From DATGJX01 sp035279385 (GTDB lineage: Bacteria > Vulcanimicrobiota > Vulcanimicrobiia > Vulcanimicrobiales > Vulcanimicrobiaceae): a stretch of 50,305 nucleotides of DNA. This document shows positions 39,600-48,089 of this stretch, in pieces. Made by a program: the position numbers and the translations under genes. The notes under the pieces are model-generated. The model was not told the DNA's origin. It saw only the letters and a list, made by a program, of their open reading frames with translations, and made no database searches. Each line of letters begins with the position of its first letter. Position 1 is the stretch's first letter. The DNA lies in contig DATEHZ010000107.1 of NCBI GenBank assembly GCA_035279385.1, positions 1-50,305 on the forward strand, in the 5' to 3' direction.

Positions 39600-42452
39600 C
39601 TAAAAACGAATGTTTAGGAACCCTTCGATTCTTCTGGGATCTTGGGTTATCGGCTGGTAGACGTACGTGTTGGGCGCACTCGTGAAGTTCGACTGCGGCC
39701 CGTTGAACGGATAGCATCCGGTGCCGTCGGAAAGGCACGGCGTCGTTCCGTGCTGGTTGTTCGTGAGATTCGAGACGCGAATGCCGATCGTGTAATGTTT
39801 GTTGAGGTCTTTGAGCAGCGTCGTATTCACGTACCAATATCCCATTCCGGCTTGTTCGGGGGCCAGCACCGGCGTTGTGCCCGTATCTTCAACTGCGGAT
39901 TGGCAATCGTTTACGGGCGGTGAAGGCAGCAGCGTCGGGTCAATGCAGGCGCCCGAGTTAAAGAAGTTGTCGTACGAATAGTAGATGACCGGAAGCAGAT
40001 GCCAGCCGTGGGAGTGCAGATCCATCGTGAGCGTCCCGCTGAAGAGCGGCGTCTGATAGCCGCGCACGTAAATTCCCTGGTCGAGGAAGTTCGTCAGCAG
40101 CGGGAAGTTGACGAAGGATATTTGCCCTCCGGTAAAAGCCGAGACCTGGGTCCAGTAATTGTTGTACGAACCGGAGAGCCACACCGACGCGCCGGTGTCG
40201 CGATTGTCGACGTGTGAGAACCCGAGCTCCGCACCCAGGGCGCGAATCTTCAATCCGCTCTTGAGTTCGGTGTCTCCGAATTTGGGAACGCCCGCCGAGT
40301 TGAACCCGAGAAACGGCGTGAAGAATCCCAAATAGTTATTCGTTGCGCGATAATAGGGGCCGACCTTCAGCGAGGTGTTCGGATCGAACTGATGCTCCCA
40401 CTGCAGGTCCGTCACGTGATTGATCTGCGGCTCGTACGACTGTTCGCTGTTCACGAGCGGATTGTACGTCGGATGGTGTAGTCGGTAGACGAATTCCGTG
40501 CCGATGAACTGCGCCGACTCGGCGTACGAGAAACGCAGGGTATTCGCGGGATTGATCCGATAGGTCCCGAGGAACGACGGCGCGATGAACGCCGTAGATT
40601 TCGGGCCGCCGAACTCGGGCCCGATTCCATAGAAAATCGTGCTCTGACGAATTCCGGGTTCGAGCGTGAAGTGACCGACGTTGAACGACGCCTGCGCGTA
40701 GGCATACGGTACGTGCGTGGGAATGTCGGTTAACGCGTTATGGCACGGATAATCGAAAGCGAATGACGCACACGTATGGCGCCGTCTGCCCGGGAAGTCG
40801 AAGAGATTCAAATACCGCACGTCGCGAATCGAATAGTCGAACTCCTGGCCGAAGCCGGCTTTGTATTGGACGTTTTCATTCGGCGTCGACGTGTAGTCCA
40901 GCTGCGCGTAGTACTGGTGTGCGCGCCGGCTCTGCCAGTAGTCGCCCAAATCGAAGGTGCACTCCGAACCTGCGCTCGTGCCGTACGGGTTCGTCGAACT
41001 TGCGTCGTTCGCCGGGAGCGGTCCCCCCAGCGCGTACGGGTATTGCGGGCAGCCGGGATCGACCGCCGTTCCGCCCGTGCTCAAGTTGTTGATCGGCGAG
41101 TTCGGATCGCTGAACTTCTGATCGAAGATGTATTGGTTGAAGTTCTCGGCCAGCCGTATCGAAACGCTGGACGTGCTGTTGATAATGTGGTTCCACTGAA
41201 TCTTGCCGATGCCGGAATAGTGTCCGGTGCGATCGCCTTGTCCGGACGAGAGCCCGTAGATGTACAAACCAAGCGGGCACGTCGCGCCGTTCGGAGCGAC
41301 GCCGCCCGTCGCGTTTGACGAATTTGCCGCCGATACCGCACCCGGACACGGTGCGAGGGCATACTGCTGCGGATAGTTCACGCCGTAGTTCGACAAGCCG
41401 TCGTACACGCCGTTCTGATAGAAAAATTGGATGTCGTTTCGCGTGTCCGGCTTGTAGTGCACGTTTGCGATAACGTCGCGCGTGTAGATGTACGCGGGAT
41501 TCGCGAGCGAGATGCCGAGCTGCGTTATCGGAAACGACGGCTGCGCGCCGCCCGCCCAGTACGTGGTCTGCGTATTTGCCGAGTCCATGGCGAAATACCA
41601 CGAATAGCGTTTGTCTTGCGTCGCTCCGCCGTATTCCGCGCGAGCAAAATGTCCGTAGTCGGGTCCGGAGACGCCCAGCGAGAGCGATCCGAATCCCGGA
41701 TACGTGCCGGATTTGATGACGGAATTGATGACGCCCATGCCGTTGCCGGCGTTGTTGGCGCCCAAGCCGCCGGTGTAGACCTCGACGTTCGAAATACCGA
41801 GGTCGGTGAGATTCGTCGTAAAGAATCCCGTCACGCGCTCGGTGATCGGAATGCCGTCGAGTTCGTAACCGTTGTCGACGTCGTAACCGCCCCGAATCGA
41901 CGGCTCCGCGGGATAGGCGCCGCCGATCGGCGTGACGCCCGGAACGGTTTCCAAATATTCGTAGACGGTGCGATGCAGGTTGTCGCCGCCGGTCGCGGCG
42001 TTCAGTTGTGCCCCGCTCACGTTGTACACGTCCGTGCCGGTGTACGGCTTGAGCAGATTTCCAGCCGATGCCGAGCGCACCGAGGCAATCGTCTTGAGCG
42101 TCTTTGCCAGGCGCTGGTCCAACCGGGTGGTGAGGTCTTGCTGCACCGTGATTCCGGGAACGCTCGCGGCCTGGTAGGCTTCGGCCTGAAACGAGACCGT
42201 ATAGGTGTCGGGAATCATCTGCTGCAGCGAGTAGAAGCCCGCCGAGTTGGTTATCGTGCTTCGCGAACCGCTTGGCGAGGCGGCGGCAACCTTCACGTTG
42301 GCGATGGGCGCGCCCGTCCCGGCATCCGTGACCACGCCGCTGATGGTTCCCGTGGTTCCGGCGATCGCCGCGAGGGGCGCTGAAAGCAAAACGGCGAGCG
42401 CCGCGGCTATGACGGCCGCCAGCCCCCGTCGCAAGTACGTCGCATGTCTCAT
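39600..42452 (-). CDS. TonB-dependent receptor with N-terminal carboxypeptidase-regulatory domain (receptor 2)
   Basis: Outer-membrane protein, 950 residues. MRHATYLRRGLAAVIAAALAVLLSAPLAAIAG is the signal; CGGAGC upstream of ATG is the RBS. The regulatory-like domain is TGTISGVVTDAGTGAPIANVKVAAAS. The plug has DVYNVSGAQLNAATGGDNLHRT, YLETVPGVTPIGGAYPAEPSIRGG and ISNVEVYTGGLGANNAGNGMG. The barrel carries many Tyr/Asn strands; the C-terminus is RRIEGFLNIRF with the terminal Phe typical of barrel assembly. It is clearly diverged from receptors 1 and 3. A terminator-like hairpin lies just upstream of its RBS. Confidence 0.88.
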   Translation of the reverse strand: MRHATYLRRGLAAVIAAALAVLLSAPLAAIAGTTGTISGVVTDAGTGAPIANVKVAAASPSGSRSTITNSAGFYSLQQMIPDTYTVSFQAEAYQAASVPGITVQQDLTTRLDQRLAKTLKTIASVRSASAGNLLKPYTGTDVYNVSGAQLNAATGGDNLHRTVYEYLETVPGVTPIGGAYPAEPSIRGGYDVDNGYELDGIPITERVTGFFTTNLTDLGISNVEVYTGGLGANNAGNGMGVINSVIKSGTYPGFGSLSLGVSGPDYGHFARAEYGGATQDKRYSWYFAMDSANTQTTYWAGGAQPSFPITQLGISLANPAYIYTRDVIANVHYKPDTRNDIQFFYQNGVYDGLSNYGVNYPQQYALAPCPGAVSAANSSNATGGVAPNGATCPLGLYIYGLSSGQGDRTGHYSGIGKIQWNHIINSTSSVSIRLAENFNQYIFDQKFSDPNSPINNLSTGGTAVDPGCPQYPYALGGPLPANDASSTNPYGTSAGSECTFDLGDYWQSRRAHQYYAQLDYTSTPNENVQYKAGFGQEFDYSIRDVRYLNLFDFPGRRRHTCASFAFDYPCHNALTDIPTHVPYAYAQASFNVGHFTLEPGIRQSTIFYGIGPEFGGPKSTAFIAPSFLGTYRINPANTLRFSYAESAQFIGTEFVYRLHHPTYNPLVNSEQSYEPQINHVTDLQWEHQFDPNTSLKVGPYYRATNNYLGFFTPFLGFNSAGVPKFGDTELKSGLKIRALGAELGFSHVDNRDTGASVWLSGSYNNYWTQVSAFTGGQISFVNFPLLTNFLDQGIYVRGYQTPLFSGTLTMDLHSHGWHLLPVIYYSYDNFFNSGACIDPTLLPSPPVNDCQSAVEDTGTTPVLAPEQAGMGYWYVNTTLLKDLNKHYTIGIRVSNLTNNQHGTTPCLSDGTGCYPFNGPQSNFTSAPNTYVYQPITQDPRRIEGFLNIRF

Positions 42453-42473
42453 TGTCGTGCTCCGTAGACGGCT

Positions 42474-42520
42474 AAGACAAAAGAAAGCGTAACGGCGCGG
42501 CCCCGCGCTCGTTCGCTTTC
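42474..42520 (-). terminator. Terminator-like hairpin just upstream of receptor 2
   Basis: On the minus strand, GAAAGCG (42520-42514) pairs with CGCTTTC (42489-42483), with inner AACG/CGTT and GCGCG/CGCGC pairing. TTTTGTCTT follows. It ends ~20 nt before the start codon of receptor 2. It shares sequence as well as shape with the element upstream of receptor 3, so it may be an attenuator. Confidence 0.65.
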
Positions 42521-42570
42521 CTGTAGGGTACCTGACATGCTGCGTTTGCGACTAGGGACTATCGGCCTAA

Positions 42571-42602
42571 CGAAAAGGGGTGGTGCATTCGCACCACCCC
42601 TT
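42571..42602 (-). terminator. Intrinsic terminator downstream of receptor 3
   Basis: A perfect 12-bp stem AAGGGGTGGTGC/GCACCACCCCTT with a 4-nt loop. On the minus strand it is followed by TTTTCG. It lies 22 nt after the stop of receptor 3 and belongs to the same hairpin family as those around receptor 1. Confidence 0.85.
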
Positions 42603-42623
42603 CGGCTATTGCGGGTGTTCGAA

Positions 42624-45464
42624 CTACAGCTTCACGCCTGCGAAGAAGTAGAACGTCCGCGGGCTTTGCGAGTAGTTTTGGTAGATGTAGACCGGGTTGT
42701 TCGAATTGCCTGCCGGAGTGTTGATTCCGGATTGAGCACCGTCGAACGGGAAGCAGCCCGTGCCGTCGCTGTTACACGGCGTCACGTCGTTGGTGTTGTC
42801 GAAGAGATTGTCGACGGAGAAGCCCAGAATGAAGTTCTTCGTCGGCCCGAGCTCTTCGTACGCCGTGATTTTGGCCTTCCAGTACGCTCCCGCCCACTGC
42901 TCGTTCTGAGCGATGAACGGCGGGACTACCGTACCACTGTGCGCCGCACAGCGCGATGCGCTGGTCGTGACGTAGGTCGTGCAGTAGCTGATCACGCCGA
43001 CGTTATACGCGTCGAGGGTCTGATAGTACAGGAGCGGATCGAAGTGGAAACGGCCGCTGTGATAATCCGCAACCAGCGTGCCGCTGAAGAGCGGATTGCC
43101 CGTTGCGCGCACGTAGTTGCCGGCTGAAACGATGTTGGCCGGCAGCGGACCGTTCACGAAGGAACCGGCCAGCGCCGTCGACGTCGTCCAGTAGTTGTCG
43201 TACGTTGCCGAGAGCCAGAACGAGGTTCCGCGATCTGCGGTGTTCAGGTGGTTGAGCGCGAACTCGAAGCCTGCCGCATTATGCGATTGCGTGCTTTGCA
43301 GCTGCGCCTTGCCGTACCTCGGCGTGCCGTTCGCGTTGTATCCCACAATCGGCTTGTAGTTTTCGTAGTAGTTGTACGCACGGTTCATCCACGGGCCGAA
43401 ACGCAGCGTCGTGTTGTTGCCGAAGTTATGTTCGAACATCAGGTCGGCGCTGGTGTTCCGCTGCGGAGACGCGTTGACGTTCGCCCCGTTGTAGAGGCTG
43501 CTTCCGGTGCGATACACGTAGCCCGAACCCACGAAGCTCGACGTTTTGCCGTACGAGAAGCGCAGGACGTTGTTCGGATCGAAGGTGTAGGTACCGTTGA
43601 ACGTCGGGTTGACGACGCTGTACGTCGCGCCGCCGCCCGGGAAGCCGTAGTGCTCGGTTGCGTACGCTACGCCCGGATCGAGCAGGAACTTGCCGGCGTG
43701 TATGTCGGCTTCGCCCCAGAACGTGTTCTCGATGGTCGGATAGATCGAGTGCAGGTAGTTGTCCGGCCACACGGCGGGCGTACCGTCTGCACCGGCATTC
43801 GGACCGCCGAACCCGTTGGTGAGGAAGTAGTTGAAGACGTTGTTGTCGCGCTCGTGATTGACGCCCGCCTTCACCGTGATGTTCGAGCTGAGGACGTTCG
43901 TGTAGTCGAAGTTGCCGAAGAACATGTTGGAACGGCGATCGCCCCAGAAGACTTCGACACCGTCATAAAACGCGCACAGGTCGTACGGATCGCCGGTCGG
44001 TGTTACGACGGGCGTTCCCGATGCATACGGATACGACGGGCAGGCGGTAGAGGGAAGTCCCAGCACATCTTGCGCCCAGTTGTAGCCGCCGCCCGCGTTT
44101 TCCCACGCCGGGATGTTCGGATCGGCCATCGGCTGATCGAAGATGTACTGGTTGAAATTCTCCGCTACGCGAAGATTGAAGAACGAGTGGTCGTTGATGT
44201 TGTGGTTCCACTGCAGTTTGCCGAGCGCGCCGTAGTGGTGCCAGATGTTGCCGCCGTGATTCGGCAGCGCGCCCCAGTAGAGGCCGACCGGACACGGCGA
44301 ACCGTTCGGCGCGGTGCCTCCCGACGCGCCCGTTGCCGTCGTGGAATCCATGACTGCGCCTGCGCAGGGATTAAACGCCAGCGCGGGGTCCTGTCCGGAC
44401 TTGTTGAGCAGATAGTCGTAGACGAACTCGCCGAGGCTGTTCGTGTAGACGAACTGCAGCGCGTCCTTCTGCGTCGGACGATAGATGAAGTTGCTCACCC
44501 AGTCGCGCGTCTTGACTTGACCCGGACCGTTGTAGCCCCACATCAGCACGTTGGGGTAGGTGCGCTCGCCGTAGTCGTACTGATTCTGCGAGTTGACCAC
44601 GTCGAGACCGACGTAATAGGTGAACTTGTGATCGGCCGTACCGCCGCCGCGTTCGAACGTCAGGAAGTTGTTGAACGACGGTGAGGTGGCTTGAACCGCG
44701 AGATTCGTGAAGCCCGGATACGTGCCGGTTTTCAGAACGGAGTTGAAATAGCCGGTACCGTTCGTCGAACCCGATGCGGGCAGGCCGCCCGTGTAGACTT
44801 CGATGTTGTTGATACCGATGTTCGAGAGGTTCGTCGTGAAGAAGCCCGTGATACGGTCCTGAATCGGAATACCTTCGAACTCGTATCCGAGGTCGGTCAC
44901 TTGACCGCCGCGAACGCGCGGCTGGCTCGGAAAACCGGTTCCCGTGACGCCCGGCGTCACCGCGAGATATTGATACAGCGTTTCGTGCGTATCGACCGGA
45001 TTGGTCGCCGCCTTCAGCTGCGCTCCGCTCACGTTGTAGACGTCGCTGCCTTGGTTCGATTTCACCAAGTTCGATGCGCCCGCTGCGTGCACCGAAGCGA
45101 TAACCTTCAGTTCGGTCTGCAGCTTCTCGTTGACGGTGATCGTCTGATCCTGGAACACCGTGACGCCCGGCGCCGAAAGCGCCTGGAATCCTTGTTTTTG
45201 GAATGAAACGGTGTACGTGTCAGCCGACAAATTGACGATCGAATAGAAGCCGTGCGCGTCGGTCGTCGTGCTGGCGGTCTGCGATGCAGAAGCCGCAGTG
45301 ACGGCGACGTCGGCAACGGCCTTCCCGCTTGCGTCGGTAACCGTACCCGAAATGTTACCGGTGGTGCCTGCATATGCTGCCTGCGGAGCGACGAGCCCCG
45401 TGCACAGCACTGCCGCGGCAAGAATTCCTGCGGCAAGACGCCACCTGCGTAAGAGGTGTTTCAT
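42624..45464 (-). CDS. TonB-dependent receptor with N-terminal carboxypeptidase-regulatory domain (receptor 3)
   Basis: Outer-membrane protein of 946 residues. ATG 45464 begins MKHLLRRWRLAAGILAAAVLCTG, a signal ending near AAYAG; the longer frame lacks support. GGAGC lies ~13 nt upstream. Regulatory-like domain TGNISGTVTDASGKAVADVAVTAAS, plug with DVYNVSGAQLKAATNPVDTHET, YLAVTPGVTGTGFPSQPRVRGG and INNIEVYTGGLPASGSTNGTG. C-terminus SPRTFYFFAGVKL. The plug is nearly the same as receptor 1, while the extracellular loops differ. That pattern is expected for paralogues that keep the translocation machinery but change ligand. Confidence 0.88.
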   Translation of the reverse strand: MKHLLRRWRLAAGILAAAVLCTGLVAPQAAYAGTTGNISGTVTDASGKAVADVAVTAASASQTASTTTDAHGFYSIVNLSADTYTVSFQKQGFQALSAPGVTVFQDQTITVNEKLQTELKVIASVHAAGASNLVKSNQGSDVYNVSGAQLKAATNPVDTHETLYQYLAVTPGVTGTGFPSQPRVRGGQVTDLGYEFEGIPIQDRITGFFTTNLSNIGINNIEVYTGGLPASGSTNGTGYFNSVLKTGTYPGFTNLAVQATSPSFNNFLTFERGGGTADHKFTYYVGLDVVNSQNQYDYGERTYPNVLMWGYNGPGQVKTRDWVSNFIYRPTQKDALQFVYTNSLGEFVYDYLLNKSGQDPALAFNPCAGAVMDSTTATGASGGTAPNGSPCPVGLYWGALPNHGGNIWHHYGALGKLQWNHNINDHSFFNLRVAENFNQYIFDQPMADPNIPAWENAGGGYNWAQDVLGLPSTACPSYPYASGTPVVTPTGDPYDLCAFYDGVEVFWGDRRSNMFFGNFDYTNVLSSNITVKAGVNHERDNNVFNYFLTNGFGGPNAGADGTPAVWPDNYLHSIYPTIENTFWGEADIHAGKFLLDPGVAYATEHYGFPGGGATYSVVNPTFNGTYTFDPNNVLRFSYGKTSSFVGSGYVYRTGSSLYNGANVNASPQRNTSADLMFEHNFGNNTTLRFGPWMNRAYNYYENYKPIVGYNANGTPRYGKAQLQSTQSHNAAGFEFALNHLNTADRGTSFWLSATYDNYWTTSTALAGSFVNGPLPANIVSAGNYVRATGNPLFSGTLVADYHSGRFHFDPLLYYQTLDAYNVGVISYCTTYVTTSASRCAAHSGTVVPPFIAQNEQWAGAYWKAKITAYEELGPTKNFILGFSVDNLFDNTNDVTPCNSDGTGCFPFDGAQSGINTPAGNSNNPVYIYQNYSQSPRTFYFFAGVKL

Positions 45465-45527
45465 ATATGCGTTAGCTCCGTAGGGTCCCCGCAACGTTGC
45501 TCCCGTGCATCCCGCCGCAGTAGGCCC

Positions 45528-45578
45528 AGACAAAAGAAAAGCGAGCGACGTGATCCCACGCTCGTTCGCTGTGTCTGG
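45528..45578 (-). terminator. Terminator-like hairpin upstream of receptor 3
   Basis: On the minus strand, AGCGAACGAGCGTG (45570-45557) pairs with CACGTCGCTCGCT (45552-45540), with one mismatch and one bulge, followed by TTTCTTTTGTCT. An outer TGTCTGG/CCAGACA stem (45572-45578/45526-45532) can enclose the whole and would occupy the T tract. It may terminate the SIS operon or attenuate receptor 3. Confidence 0.65.
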
Positions 45579-45603
45579 AATATGCGATTAATCCGGCCTT
45601 AAT

Positions 45604-45621
45604 CCTGCGAAAAGTCGCAGG
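45604..45621 (-). terminator. Short hairpin at the end of the SIS gene
   Basis: CCTGCGA-4 nt-TCGCAGG is a perfect 7-bp stem immediately after the stop codon of the SIS-domain gene. No good T tract follows on the minus strand (ATTAAGG), so termination may rely on the next hairpin. Confidence 0.45.
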
Positions 45622-46617
45622 CTACACCATGGTTTTTGCCAAGCCGCGGGGGGCGTCGCTCTCCACGTAGCGGGCGCGCCCGACGTTGAGCGCAAGGACC
45701 TGGGCGGCTACGAGCCACGCCAGCGTGTTGAAGGCCTCGCCCACGACCGGGCCCAGCAGCGGAATATCGCCGATCCGGCCGCCTATCGTGTACCGCAGGC
45801 TCTCGGCTTGAAGGGCTTCCACCAGGGGCCGGTTCACGACGTTGCGCGAGACGTCGTCGACTATGCCAAGAATCGCGCACGATGGGTCGAGCATCGCCGC
45901 GCTCCCGTGGCGGAACTCGCCCGCCGAAAAACCCTCGGCGTGGATATAGCTGGCCTCTTTTAACTTGAGTGCACATTCGTTGGCAACGGGAACGCCGTAG
46001 CCGGCGGCAACGATGACCACGCTGCGCCGGCGCGCGATACGCTGCGCCGCGTCCTGGATGGCCTCGACGTCGCGGCCCTCCAGCCAGCCGCGCACGTCCT
46101 CTGCCGTTTCGATGAGGGTGCTCGCGCTGCGCGAGTGGGAACCCGACATCAGCCCTGCGGCCCAGAGCAGAATCGCGGCGGTCGACGTCACGCTTTTGCT
46201 CGCGGGAACCGCGATCTCGGGGCCCGCGCCCAAATCGATCGTCAGATTCGCGCGGCGTCCGAGGATCGAATCGGCGGTGTTCGTGAGCGCGATCAGCTCT
46301 TTGGGCGCCAGAATGTCGAGCGCGTCGAGCAGATCCGTGGAACGTCCGCTTTGCGAACAGGCGATGACGACGGCATTGCGATACGCGACGTTGTCGAGCG
46401 GCGCTTCAGTGGCTGCAAGCGCGTGCGCGCGAATACCGCGTCTGCGCAGTGCGAGCGCGCCGAGCTGCGCCATGAACAGCGAACTGCCGCTCCCGAGCAG
46501 CACGACGTCCCGATCTTTGATCGCGTGCGCAAGCGTCTCCGCTTTATTGGATTGCGCGATCGAGCGCCAGACATCCGGCTGCTCGCGGATTTCCCGTTCG
46601 AAATGTGCTCCGAGCAT
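45622..46617 (-). CDS. SIS-domain sugar isomerase/deaminase-like protein (GlmS C-terminal type)
   Basis: 331 residues, cytoplasmic. Two SIS domains: VVLLGSGSSLFMAQLGALALRRRG, VIACSQSGRSTDLLDAL, LTNTADSILGRRANLTIDLGAGPE and the second copy around VVIVAAGYGVPVANECALKLKEASYIHAEGFSAGEFRHG. The order and motifs match the isomerase half of glucosamine-6-phosphate synthase without the glutaminase half, as in AgaS/FrlB-like proteins. A role in amino-sugar phosphate metabolism for peptidoglycan precursors is likely from its neighbours (dacB, lysA). It overlaps dacB by 1 nt (TAATG). Confidence 0.85.
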   Translation of the reverse strand: MLGAHFEREIREQPDVWRSIAQSNKAETLAHAIKDRDVVLLGSGSSLFMAQLGALALRRRGIRAHALAATEAPLDNVAYRNAVVIACSQSGRSTDLLDALDILAPKELIALTNTADSILGRRANLTIDLGAGPEIAVPASKSVTSTAAILLWAAGLMSGSHSRSASTLIETAEDVRGWLEGRDVEAIQDAAQRIARRRSVVIVAAGYGVPVANECALKLKEASYIHAEGFSAGEFRHGSAAMLDPSCAILGIVDDVSRNVVNRPLVEALQAESLRYTIGGRIGDIPLLGPVVGEAFNTLAWLVAAQVLALNVGRARYVESDAPRGLAKTMV

Positions 46618-48089
46618 TATTGAATCGCCAGTTGCGAGAACAGGTCGCCGCGCACCTTCGCCAGCGCCTCCGGTCCCTTGAGCTGCTGCTCACCCATCCA
46701 ATTGTTTATAAGGAAAGAGAACGTGATGGCGCCATGCGTGCGCGTGCGCACGAAGCCGGAGATCGTCCGCACGTGGCTGATGCTGCCGGTTTTGGCGAAG
46801 ACCTGGCGCTCCGCGGCCGTTCCGATGTAGGCGTGTTCGAGCGTGCCGCGCACGCCGGAAACGGGTAAGGCATCCAGGACCACGTCGCGGTTCGGTCCGT
46901 TCCAATCCGCCTGCAGGATCGCGACGAGATCAGCCGGCGTGATCCGATCGTATTGCGAGAGTCCCGAGCCGTCGGCGATCGTGACCGTATCCGGATCGAC
47001 GCCTATCGACTTCAGATACGCATTCTCGAGCGTGATGCCGTGATCGTCGGTTCCCGGCTCACCCGCTTGCGCGACGCCGAGTTCTTTCAGAAACAACTCG
47101 CCCATCAAATTGTCGCTCGGATACCAAAATTCCGAGAGCAGTTTGGGCATCGGATCGGAGTTGTGGGACCAGAGCAGCGCCGCGGTTGCGGGCATCTTGC
47201 CGTCCCGCACGCCGCCCGCTACGGTGATGCCGTGCGCCTGCAGCGCGCGCGCAAAAACATCGCCTGCGTAGCTTTCGGGATCGGGGACCGCGGGATTGAC
47301 TTCGCCGGATTCCTTTGCGCTCAGCGGATACTCGCCGGTGATTTGAATCGTGCCCGGTTTGTCCCACGGACGCACGATATCGGACGTATCCTTCGAACCG
47401 GCCACTCCCGTCATCAGCTCGTTGTCGATGGTATAGGCGCCCGATTGCGGCCATACGCGCAATGTTGCGAGCGAGCCGGCGCTCGTGCCCGGTGCGAACG
47501 TCATGTGCACCGTGCCTTCTTCGAGTTCGAGCGCGGTGACGACGGGGGCATAATAATACGGAAGATCGTCCCACGACCAGCCGTAGCCGTAGCGCTGCGA
47601 ATCGTAACGCGTGGGGTCGGTGACGAGCGCCCCGTTCACGCGTTTGATGCCTTGCGCCGCCAGCGCCGCCGCGGCATCGTCGAGGTCTTTCGCCGTCAGA
47701 TGCGCGTCGCCGCCGCCGTGCAGATACAGATTGCCGCCGATAACGCCGTTCTGCGGCGCCGCGTCGCTCGCGACGTTCGTGACGAACGTGAAGGTCGTGC
47801 CCAAGCGCTGCAGCGCCGCCGATCCGACGAGCAGTTTGAAGTTCGAGGCCGGCATGAAATCGCGATCGGCGTTCTGCGAGTACAAGATCGTGCCGCGTAC
47901 GGTATCGCGTACGAGCAGGCCGACGTGCGCGCCGCGCATCGTCGGCGCCGAAAGAATGCGATCGATCGCACCGCGCAGGTCGATGATTTGCTTTCCGGTC
48001 CAAGCGGTGCCGCCCGCCGCGGGTTTATCGAGCGGAGCCGCGGCGATGAGCGCGCACGCGCAGAGCAGTGAGAGAAGTATTCTATGCAT
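46617..48089 (-). CDS. dacB: D-alanyl-D-alanine carboxypeptidase/endopeptidase, PBP4 (S13) family
   Basis: Periplasmic penicillin-binding protein that trims or cleaves cross-links in peptidoglycan. 490 residues, signal MHRILLSLLCACALIAAAPL. Catalytic SxxK is S82-N-F-K85 (MPASNFK), the SxN motif is SDN in WYPSDNLMGE, and KTG is in FAKTGSISHVR. The long insert between SxxK and SxN contains YGWSWDDLPYYYAP, typical of S13 enzymes. ATG 48089 lies in the stop of lysA (8-nt overlap), so the longer frame is not used. It is coupled to lysA upstream and to the SIS gene downstream. Confidence 0.92.
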   Translation of the reverse strand: MHRILLSLLCACALIAAAPLDKPAAGGTAWTGKQIIDLRGAIDRILSAPTMRGAHVGLLVRDTVRGTILYSQNADRDFMPASNFKLLVGSAALQRLGTTFTFVTNVASDAAPQNGVIGGNLYLHGGGDAHLTAKDLDDAAAALAAQGIKRVNGALVTDPTRYDSQRYGYGWSWDDLPYYYAPVVTALELEEGTVHMTFAPGTSAGSLATLRVWPQSGAYTIDNELMTGVAGSKDTSDIVRPWDKPGTIQITGEYPLSAKESGEVNPAVPDPESYAGDVFARALQAHGITVAGGVRDGKMPATAALLWSHNSDPMPKLLSEFWYPSDNLMGELFLKELGVAQAGEPGTDDHGITLENAYLKSIGVDPDTVTIADGSGLSQYDRITPADLVAILQADWNGPNRDVVLDALPVSGVRGTLEHAYIGTAAERQVFAKTGSISHVRTISGFVRTRTHGAITFSFLINNWMGEQQLKGPEALAKVRGDLFSQLAIQ

